NCBI GenBank assembly: GCA_029007035.1
Contig: JAQXHC010000012.1
Span: forward strand, 31,438 to 95,437
Source of the DNA: Oscillospiraceae bacterium
Lineage (GTDB): Bacteria; Bacillota; Clostridia; Oscillospirales; Ruminococcaceae
Length of the DNA stretch: 64,000 nucleotides
Reading direction: 5' to 3'
Position numbers and translations under genes: made by a program. Positions 1 to 6,436 of the stretch are shown in pieces; position 1 is the first letter of the stretch, and each line of letters opens with the position of its first letter. The notes under the pieces were generated by a model. That model saw nothing but the letters and a program-made list of their open reading frames with translations, was not told where the DNA came from and ran no database searches.

Positions 1-320
1 GTGACAATCCACGATATATTCTTTATCAGTCGGAGTATGAAGCTGTTGTAGCTAACAAGGCAAATGAGGAAAAGAGCGATAGAGTTACGATTGCCGGAAG
101 ATGCTGCGAAAGCGGTGATCTTATCGGCGAGAATATGCCCCTTCAGCATGCGGAATCGGGAGATATAATCGCTGTATGCGCTACAGGTGCATATAATTAT
201 TCAATGTCTTCGAACTATAACAGAATTCCCAAACCTGCTGTTGTCTTTATTAATAATGGTAAATCAAGACTCACTGTAAAACGCGAAACACTTGACGATA
301 TTATCAGAAACGATATCTGA
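1..320 (+). CDS. lysA: Diaminopimelate decarboxylase, C-terminal part (cut by window edge)
   Basis: The frame is open from base 3 to the TGA at 318-320 and gives about 105 residues. LysA is a PLP enzyme that decarboxylates meso-diaminopimelate to lysine, the last step of lysine synthesis, in the cytosol. The visible part carries the CCESGD signature, which supplies the substrate-binding Cys and Glu of the fold III decarboxylases. It is followed by a D-x-I-x-V-x-x-x-GAY segment containing the conserved Tyr near the active site, and then NRxPKPAVV. The barrel domain and PLP lysine lie outside the window. A GC-rich hairpin 50 bp downstream probably ends the transcript. Ornithine or arginine decarboxylases of the same fold are less likely because of the CCESGD and GAYNYSMSSNYN pattern. 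Confidence 0.9.
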   Translation, partial: DNPRYILYQSEYEAVVANKANEEKSDRVTIAGRCCESGDLIGENMPLQHAESGDIIAVCATGAYNYSMSSNYNRIPKPAVVFINNGKSRLTVKRETLDDIIRNDI

Positions 321-371
321 TAAGCAGCATAATTTCCGAAAAAATGATAGTCCGTGTCGGTATAATATATT

Positions 372-394
372 GCGCCGTACAAATATGTGCGGCG
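372..394 (+). terminator. GC-rich hairpin between lysA and recQ
   Basis: The arms GCGCCGTACA and TGTGCGGCGC pair with one wobble around a short loop. Only a weak T-rich stretch follows (GTATTTATAG). It is probably the lysA terminator. It overlaps the most upstream in-frame GTG (387) of the recQ frame, which argues against that codon being the recQ start. Confidence 0.55.
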
Positions 395-431
395 CGTATT
401 TATAGCATTTCTTAAATGGGTGGTGATTGCA

Positions 432-2474
432 ATAGATAAATTCTCTGTTCTGAATGAATATTTCGGCCATTCGGAATTCAGAAACGGGCAGTCCGAAATT
501 ATTGATAGTATTTTGTCAGGTCGTGACGCGCTTGGAATTATGCCTACAGGAGCAGGCAAATCAGTCTGCTATCAGATTCCGGCAATTCTCATGGACGGAA
601 TTACTTTAGTTATTTCCCCTTTGATATCCCTTATGAAAGATCAGGTGAATTCACTTGTTCAGTCTGGAGTTAAAGCTGCTTATATCAACAGTTCGCTGAC
701 ATCTGCACAGTATAATGAGGTTATCAGACGAGCCGGAAACAATTTATATAAGATTATTTATGTTGCTCCCGAACGGCTTTCAACGGAGTCTTTTATGGTA
801 TTATCTGAGAGCGTAAAAATTTCCATGGTAACTGTAGACGAAGCACACTGCATTTCTCAGTGGGGACAGGATTTCCGCCCCGATTACAGAAAAATCGTCG
901 ATTTTGTTAATAAGCTCCCCTACCGACCGATTATCTCTGCTTTTACAGCAACAGCAACTCCTGAGGTAAGGGACGATATTGTTAATATTCTCAATCTAAA
1001 TAATCCATATCTTATTACCACCGGATTTGATCGTGAAAACCTTTATTTCGGTGTAGTACGTCCGAAAAATAAGTACGACGAGCTTGTTAGACTTATCTGT
1101 GAGCGCAGAGGACGATGCGGAATAGTTTACTGTATTTCACGAAAAAAAGTCGAGGAGGTATGCGAACGGCTTAATAATGACGGATTCAGTGCAACCCGGT
1201 ATCATGCCGGTCTCAGCGAATCTGAACGCCATTCCAATCAGGACGACTTTATCTATGACAGGAAACAGATAATGGTTGCGACCAATGCATTTGGAATGGG
1301 AATAGATAAGTCCAATGTTTCATTTGTAATTCACTACAATATGCCCAAAAACCTTGAAAGCTACTATCAGGAAGCCGGCAGAGCAGGAAGAGACGGTGAA
1401 GCTGCTGACTGTATTCTTATGTATAATCCCTCTGACGTTCGAACAAATCAGTTCATGATTGAAAACAGCCGTGAATCTGCTGCAGAGCTTTCTGATGACG
1501 AGCGTGAAACCATAATCGAACGTGACAGACTGAGACTGAAATATATGACGATTTATTGTACAACATCCTCATGTCTGCGTGAGTATATACTCAAATATTT
1601 CGGCGACCCTGCAAAAAATTTCTGCGGAAAGTGTTCAAACTGTCTTAATGAATTTGAGACAGTAGATATTACAGTTGAAGCTCAGAAAATCGTCTCGTGC
1701 GTATATCGTATTCATCAGAAAGGTCCGTATTTCGGTAAAAAAATGATTACTGATATTCTTCGCGGAAGCAGAGTTTCACGTCTTCTTGAACTCGGTTTTG
1801 ATAAGCTTTCAACCTATGGAATAATGTCGGATACCTCGTCGTCGAGAATTCGCGCGATACTTGATTATCTTATCGGGCAGGAATATCTTTCTGCTGACGA
1901 AAAATATCAGGTTATAACTCTTAATGCAAAATCAGCCGAAATACTGCGCAACCGTCCGTCGCTTACAATGAAGCTTCCAAAAGAAGACAGCCGTGAATCA
2001 CGGAAGAAGAACGAAGTCGACTATTTTGCAGACAGTCAGCTTTTCAATCAGCTCAAAAGACTTCGCCGAACAATTGCGGATAACGAGGGAATCCCAGCTT
2101 ACATTGTTTTTTCCGATGCGACCTTGAAAGATATGTGCCGTAAGCTTCCGAAGAATTACAGCCAGTTTATCGGAGTTTCCGGAGTCGGAATGCGTAAGGC
2201 AGAGAAATACGGAGAAGAATTCTGCAAACTGATAGCAAAATATACAGCGGAGAATCCAAACGACTCCCCTGCTCCCGAAATAAGACAAAGCTTCGTTGAG
2301 GATAATCTTGAAGCTTATAGAAATAATTTATCTGAAGCTGTTCCGCGTCGTTGGAGTAACAAAGAGGACGAGAAACTTCGCAGCGAAATCTCATGCGGAA
2401 TGAATATGGCTCAGATAGCAGCTGCACATAATAGAAAAATAAGCGAAATCATGATGCGAATAAAAAAGCTATAG
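432..2474 (+). CDS. recQ: ATP-dependent DNA helicase RecQ
   Basis: 3'-5' superfamily 2 helicase for recombination and fork repair. With a start at 432 the product is 680 aa. Motif I is TGAGKS at about residue 39, the Walker B box is DEAH at about 136, followed by the RecQ aromatic loop CISQWGQDFRPDY. The second helicase lobe carries QEAGRAGRDG. A four-Cys zinc site lies at about 375-410, then the winged helix, then an HRDC domain at about 530-605. The last 45 residues (W-S-x-x-E-D-E-x-L then IAAAHNRKISEIMMRIKKL) form an added helix-turn-helix-like tail seen in some RecQ proteins. Start: no ATG is available. A strong ribosome binding site (GGTGGTGAT, 419-427) sits just before an ATA at 432 where homologues begin; GTG at 387, 420 and 423 are in frame but lack a ribosome binding site. 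The family call is secure; the start is not. Confidence 0.93.
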   Translation: MDKFSVLNEYFGHSEFRNGQSEIIDSILSGRDALGIMPTGAGKSVCYQIPAILMDGITLVISPLISLMKDQVNSLVQSGVKAAYINSSLTSAQYNEVIRRAGNNLYKIIYVAPERLSTESFMVLSESVKISMVTVDEAHCISQWGQDFRPDYRKIVDFVNKLPYRPIISAFTATATPEVRDDIVNILNLNNPYLITTGFDRENLYFGVVRPKNKYDELVRLICERRGRCGIVYCISRKKVEEVCERLNNDGFSATRYHAGLSESERHSNQDDFIYDRKQIMVATNAFGMGIDKSNVSFVIHYNMPKNLESYYQEAGRAGRDGEAADCILMYNPSDVRTNQFMIENSRESAAELSDDERETIIERDRLRLKYMTIYCTTSSCLREYILKYFGDPAKNFCGKCSNCLNEFETVDITVEAQKIVSCVYRIHQKGPYFGKKMITDILRGSRVSRLLELGFDKLSTYGIMSDTSSSRIRAILDYLIGQEYLSADEKYQVITLNAKSAEILRNRPSLTMKLPKEDSRESRKKNEVDYFADSQLFNQLKRLRRTIADNEGIPAYIVFSDATLKDMCRKLPKNYSQFIGVSGVGMRKAEKYGEEFCKLIAKYTAENPNDSPAPEIRQSFVEDNLEAYRNNLSEAVPRRWSNKEDEKLRSEISCGMNMAQIAAAHNRKISEIMMRIKKL

Positions 2475-2514
2475 AAAATGCCTGCCCGGGATTTAGTACG
2501 GACAGGCATTTTTT
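2475..2514. terminator. Bidirectional terminator between recQ and the thioesterase gene
   Basis: The arms AAAATGCCTGCCC and GGACAGGCATTTT flank a 12-base loop, with T-runs on both strands. It sits between two convergent genes whose stop codons are about 50 bp apart, so it can serve both. Confidence 0.85.
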
Positions 2515-2522
2515 ATTAATTC

Positions 2523-2960
2523 CTAAGTCATTGAAATCTCATAATTCAGATAATCGAGGAATACTTTATAAATATCGGGGTATTTTAATTTTATACTTAT
2601 CGGCTTAAGGTTTTCATCAGTAAAGCAGTGGGAGGATTTAGCCTCACAGCAAAGTACATTTGTTTCACTGTTAAGGATTCTGTAGCTCATTTCAAGCCGG
2701 ACTCCGTTAAACTTTGTCACACTGGTGTAAACCGTAAATGTATCACCAAATTTAAGCGGTTTTATAAATTTAGACTCAACATTCAGAACAGGTATCATCA
2801 GTCCGAGTTCTTCAATTCGGAAATATGACACACCTGCCTGCTCAAGAAAATCACATCGGGATTCCTCAAGCATACGTATATAGTTCGAATGGTGCACGAT
2901 GCCCATTTTATCGGTTTCATAATAGTTGACTTTGCGCTCATAGGGGCGTATTTCTTTCAT
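2523..2960 (-). CDS. Acyl-CoA thioesterase, hotdog fold (YbgC/FadM type)
   Basis: A 145-residue single-domain hotdog protein that hydrolyses acyl-CoA thioesters in the cytosol; the natural substrate cannot be read from sequence. The N-terminal motif Y-x-E-T-D-K-M-G-I-V-H-H-S-N-Y is the 4-hydroxybenzoyl-CoA thioesterase/YbgC signature, with the catalytic Asp in the T-D-x-M-G part. The following R-x-x-F/L-E-Q-A-G pattern is also typical. The ATG at 2960 is preceded by GGAGAG at good spacing. It is divergent from the cardiolipin synthase gene with only 30 bp between the start codons, so the promoters must overlap the neighbouring coding sequences. An acyl-ACP thioesterase role is an alternative. 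Confidence 0.82.
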   Translation of the reverse strand: MKEIRPYERKVNYYETDKMGIVHHSNYIRMLEESRCDFLEQAGVSYFRIEELGLMIPVLNVESKFIKPLKFGDTFTVYTSVTKFNGVRLEMSYRILNSETNVLCCEAKSSHCFTDENLKPISIKLKYPDIYKVFLDYLNYEISMT

Positions 2961-2990
2961 ATTTACTCTCCTTTCGGGACGGTGCGAATT

Positions 2991-4502
2991 GTGTTTTTTA
3001 TTTATTTAAAAAAAATATTCAGCAGAAATACATTCTATATCCTGCTTCTTCTGATACAGATTTTAATTTGCCTTATATCCGTTATTGTCGCGGTGAGATA
3101 CTTCCCTCTGACGCATTCGGTTTTGATGGTAATTGATATTGTGGTTGTTTTTGTTATTATCAACCGCAGAGACAATCCTTCATATAAAACAGCATGGATT
3201 ATCTTTATATGGATCTTTTCACTTTTCGGGGGAATAACCTATCTGCTTGTCCGTTTCACATCATATATTCAGCGGAAAATATATATTCGTACCGCACATC
3301 ATCCGCTTCGTCTCCATAATGAGAGCGACTGCGGATTAAACGAGCTTTTTCCCGAATATTCCGGACTTTCTCATTACATTGAACGCTGCGGAGAATTTCC
3401 GGTTTACAGTGAAAGCAGCTGTGAATATTTTTCTTCGGGCGAGCTACAGTTTGAAGCTATGCTTAAAGCACTTAAAGCTGCAGAAAACTTTATTTTTATG
3501 GATTTTTACATTATCTCCAAAGGAAAAATGTTTGAGAGAATTTCCGAAATACTTGTTGAAAAGGCATCTGAAGGAGTTGATATCCGTATTCTATATGATG
3601 GTATTGGTACAGGATTTGCTTACTCAGATACGATATTTCGAAGTCTTTCATCGGTTGGTATCAAATGCAGGGCTTTCAATTGCTTTACGCCATTTCTGTC
3701 CTCGTCGCAGAATAACCGCGATCATAGGAAGATCGTAGTAATTGACGGAAAGACTGCTTTTAACGGCGGAACGAACATTGCCGATGAATATATCAATCTT
3801 ACTGAGCGTTTCGGATACTGGAAAGACAGTGCAGTGATGATCAGAGGAAAAGCCGTAAAGAACTATACGGCAATGTTTTTACAGCTTTGGAACACGACCG
3901 GCGGCGACTCTGCTCCTATATCAGAAAATGAATATGACATCTCCGAAAAATCCTCCGGTTTTATACAGCCGTTTTCGTTTTCACCTTTAGATCGTGAACC
4001 TATCGGTAAACAGGTATATCTTGAACTGATCTATTCAGCAAAGCGTTATATTCACATCACAACACCGTATCTCCTGCCGGATGATGAACTTATCTCCGCT
4101 CTTCGGGCAGCAGCGCTGAAAAACGTCGATGTCCGAATCATTACTCCGGGCAAAGCAGACAAAAAATATGTTCAGTATATCGCACGAGGCTGTTACTGCA
4201 GTCTGCTGAGCGCAGGAGTAAGGATTTACGAATACACTCCGGGATTTATTCATTCAAAAAACATATCCGTTGATGACAAAGCAGCACTGGTCGGTACAAT
4301 TAATCTTGATTACCGAAGTATGTATCTTCAGTTTGAATCAGCAGCAATAATGTATGGCTGTGAATGTATCAAATCAATTGAAGCTGATTTTGCCGAGACA
4401 GTTTCGCTTTCAAAAGAAATTGACGGAAGCTGCTGCAAGGAACGAAGTCTTAGGGAAAAAGCCGCCGGTTTTATTCTGAATATGTTTTCACCATTGCTTT
4501 AA
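2991..4502 (+). CDS. cls: Cardiolipin synthase (phospholipase D family)
   Basis: About 503 residues. It condenses two phosphatidylglycerol molecules to cardiolipin at the membrane. Two hydrophobic segments at the N-terminus (about 12-40 and 50-80) anchor it. Two HKD half-sites follow: H-R-K-x(4)-D-G-K-x-A-F-N-G-G-T-N near residue 245 and H-S-K-x(4)-D-D-K-x-A-x-V-G-T-I-N-L-D near 421. This order and the total length match bacterial Cls. The second half-site is followed by DYRSM, as is usual for the family. Start: the open frame extends upstream to 2889, but that part would overlap the divergent gene; GTG at 2991 behind a GGACGGTG stretch fits the membrane segment better. The gene is followed by an AT-rich gap without a clear terminator. 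Confidence 0.92.
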   Translation: MFFIYLKKIFSRNTFYILLLLIQILICLISVIVAVRYFPLTHSVLMVIDIVVVFVIINRRDNPSYKTAWIIFIWIFSLFGGITYLLVRFTSYIQRKIYIRTAHHPLRLHNESDCGLNELFPEYSGLSHYIERCGEFPVYSESSCEYFSSGELQFEAMLKALKAAENFIFMDFYIISKGKMFERISEILVEKASEGVDIRILYDGIGTGFAYSDTIFRSLSSVGIKCRAFNCFTPFLSSSQNNRDHRKIVVIDGKTAFNGGTNIADEYINLTERFGYWKDSAVMIRGKAVKNYTAMFLQLWNTTGGDSAPISENEYDISEKSSGFIQPFSFSPLDREPIGKQVYLELIYSAKRYIHITTPYLLPDDELISALRAAALKNVDVRIITPGKADKKYVQYIARGCYCSLLSAGVRIYEYTPGFIHSKNISVDDKAALVGTINLDYRSMYLQFESAAIMYGCECIKSIEADFAETVSLSKEIDGSCCKERSLREKAAGFILNMFSPLL

Positions 4503-4583
4503 AGCACAATATAACTAATATAATCCAGCTTTTATACTTTTTAATTTCAAAAACAGGGGTTTTTAGAAGTTATCTTAAGCTAA

Positions 4584-5552
4584 TTATTTTGAGGAAATAT
4601 AGTCTTCAAGTGTTCCTGAACCGCCTGTGGAAATAAACGCATAATATCCGAGTATTGTTGAAGCGTCGACTGCGTCGACTATGCCGTTATGGTCGGTATC
4701 GGAAATATATGTCTGGAATTCGTCAAGACCGGATTCAGCGCCTGTTGCTGTATTGGCATAGGCTCTGAGCACACTTGATGCGTCAATTGCGTTTACAGTT
4801 CCGTCAAGAGTTGTATCACCGAGAAGATAATCTCCCACAATTATTGTCAAATCGGCGGTTCTCGGGTAAATATCGTCAAATTCGTCCCTTAAATATCCAA
4901 TATGTGTCAGCCTGCTTCTGTCACCGCTCGTATTATCCTGAGTATTAAAATAAATGCTGTATTTTCCGCTTGGTGTATCCGAACTTATTACAGCATTGAA
5001 AACAGCAAACGGGTATTCATCTGATGTTGCGCCAAGAGTTTTTAATGGTAACGGCGACGAAACGGCATTTTGATATGTAAATGCCATTTCATCAAGCTCA
5101 TCTTTTACAACAGGTATTACACTGTAAGGAATTTCCATTTCAGATTGGTCATTGATTGAACCATAGGCAAATGGAATTGAGTTTGTCCTGAATTCCCTGC
5201 CTTCGGAAGTTGTGTAGGTCTGGTATTCACCCAGTGCCGTGGTTGGATCATAAAGCTCTGAGAGCTTAATATATTCACTGTCTGAGCTCCATTTAAGCGA
5301 TGCGGCATAGCAGATACGCTTTTCTTTATCTTCAATAAACACACCCGTGCTGAGGGTATAATCACCATTTTCGAGCATTGAGGACGGAATGTGTATAATA
5401 TTATTCGTGAGCATTTCGGCTTCGTCTGTTACATCCGGAACAAAATAGCAAAGCGGAGTGTATTCCTGCTCCGGAGCTGCGTAAGCGGTAACTGACGATA
5501 GTGTTATTGTGAAGCCTAAAACCGCAGCAGCGGCAGAAAGTATTTTTTTCAT
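4584..5552 (-). CDS. Secreted protein with C-terminal type I dockerin-like domain
   Basis: 322 residues from ATG 5552, which follows a strong AGGAGAG. Residues 1-26 (MKK, hydrophobic stretch, AYAA) are a Sec signal peptide. The middle 215 residues match no fold I recognise; the run of polar beta-like segments may be a carbohydrate-binding or cell-surface module. Residues about 244-310 form a dockerin-like duplicate: GDTTLDGTVNAIDASSVLRAYA and, 40 residues later, DTDHNGIVDAVDASTILGYYA. Both carry the D-x-D/N-x-D-G/x-V-x-A-x-D EF-hand-like calcium loop. Dockerins bind cohesins on scaffoldins; in Ruminococcus they also occur on non-cellulase proteins. It lies 19 bp downstream of mtnN on the same strand, so the two are probably co-transcribed, though their functions seem unrelated. 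Confidence 0.8.
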   Translation of the reverse strand: MKKILSAAAAVLGFTITLSSVTAYAAPEQEYTPLCYFVPDVTDEAEMLTNNIIHIPSSMLENGDYTLSTGVFIEDKEKRICYAASLKWSSDSEYIKLSELYDPTTALGEYQTYTTSEGREFRTNSIPFAYGSINDQSEMEIPYSVIPVVKDELDEMAFTYQNAVSSPLPLKTLGATSDEYPFAVFNAVISSDTPSGKYSIYFNTQDNTSGDRSRLTHIGYLRDEFDDIYPRTADLTIIVGDYLLGDTTLDGTVNAIDASSVLRAYANTATGAESGLDEFQTYISDTDHNGIVDAVDASTILGYYAFISTGGSGTLEDYISSK

Positions 5553-5571
5553 AATTAATTCTCTCCTGTTT

Positions 5572-6249
5572 TTAAAGTGTTTCACACATTTTAAGAACAA
5601 TTTCGGCGACTTTTCCGGCGGCAATTTTTTCAAATTCGTCAAAGGACATTGCTCCATCGTCATCGGCATTGTCTGAAATACAGCGGACGCTTACATATGG
5701 AATTTTATTGAGATAACAGCAATGACCTACTGCAGCACTTTCCATATCTACGGCATAGGGATTGAAACGAGTACATATATCCGCTTTCACGCTATTATCT
5801 GAAATAAATGCTTCTCCCGATACGATTCTTCCGATAAAGCTTGCCGCTCCGAATGACGCACAAACCTCTTCTGCCTTACTTATCAGCATTTCATCAGCCT
5901 TGAAAATTCCGCAGTATGGTGGATAATCGTTGAGAAAATGCAGGTCAAGGTCATGGGGAAGGACTTCATTTGAGATGACTATGTCACAAACCCTGATTCT
6001 GCTGTTCATTCCGCCGGCAATTCCTGTATTGATAATTGCATCGGGAGTGAAATTGTCAATAAGAACCTGAGTGCATAAGGCTGCGTTAACCTTTGCGATT
6101 CCGCAGCAGGCATTGATTATCTTTTTGCCGCAAAAGTCATTTATATAAAAGTCAAATCCGGAAATGTGCTTTACCTCAGCCTTTTCGAGTGTATTTCGTA
6201 TATCTGCAAGCTCGGAGGGCATTGCTCCTATTATTCCGATGGTATTCAT
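5572..6249 (-). CDS. mtnN: 5'-methylthioadenosine/S-adenosylhomocysteine nucleosidase
   Basis: 225 residues. It cleaves MTA and SAH to adenine and the thioribosyl product in the methyl and methionine cycle, and so removes inhibitory SAH. The N-terminus IGIIGAMPSE carries the conserved Glu (residue 13); VDMESAAVGH is the ribose- and base-binding motif; the catalytic Asp is in the S-D-N-A-D-D segment near the C-terminus; NTGIAGG is the phosphorylase-fold glycine loop. Start: ATG 6249 has 9 bases between GGAGAG and the codon; ATG 6255 is an alternative but is only 3 bases from the ribosome binding site. A promoter lies 76 bp upstream. The dockerin gene follows after 19 bp. Confidence 0.9.
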   Translation of the reverse strand: MNTIGIIGAMPSELADIRNTLEKAEVKHISGFDFYINDFCGKKIINACCGIAKVNAALCTQVLIDNFTPDAIINTGIAGGMNSRIRVCDIVISNEVLPHDLDLHFLNDYPPYCGIFKADEMLISKAEEVCASFGAASFIGRIVSGEAFISDNSVKADICTRFNPYAVDMESAAVGHCCYLNKIPYVSVRCISDNADDDGAMSFDEFEKIAAGKVAEIVLKMCETL

Positions 6250-6324
6250 TATCATAATCTCTCCATTCATATTTATGTTCGCAGGCTGTGGGCAGCGCCT
6301 TGCCTTAAATATTATTACAATTAC

Positions 6325-6353
6325 ATTATAACACATATTATTGTTTAAATCAA
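6325..6353 (-). promoter_or_regulatory. Promoter of mtnN
   Basis: On the minus strand TTGATT, 17 bp, TATAAT. It leaves a leader of roughly 70 bases with a GC-rich stretch (GGCGCTGCCCACAGCC). Confidence 0.7.
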
Positions 6354-6379
6354 TACCCTTTTCAGCATATGACAAAGGA

Positions 6380-6416
6380 AAAATTTTCGCCGTACAAATC
6401 ACAATGTACGGCGAAA
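6380..6416 (-). terminator. Terminator of the ABC transporter operon
   Basis: The 11-bp stem TTTCGCCGTAC / GTACGGCGAAA has a 10-base loop. On the minus strand the stem is followed by a run of Ts. It lies 20 bp after the permease stop codon. Confidence 0.85.
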
Positions 6417-6436
6417 TCAATTGTCTCAGTATTATA

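Noticed and set aside
361..366. TATAAT as a recQ promoter -10
   Set aside because: The -35 position (338-343, GAAAAA) does not match and there is no TG extension; it may be used weakly but cannot be supported.
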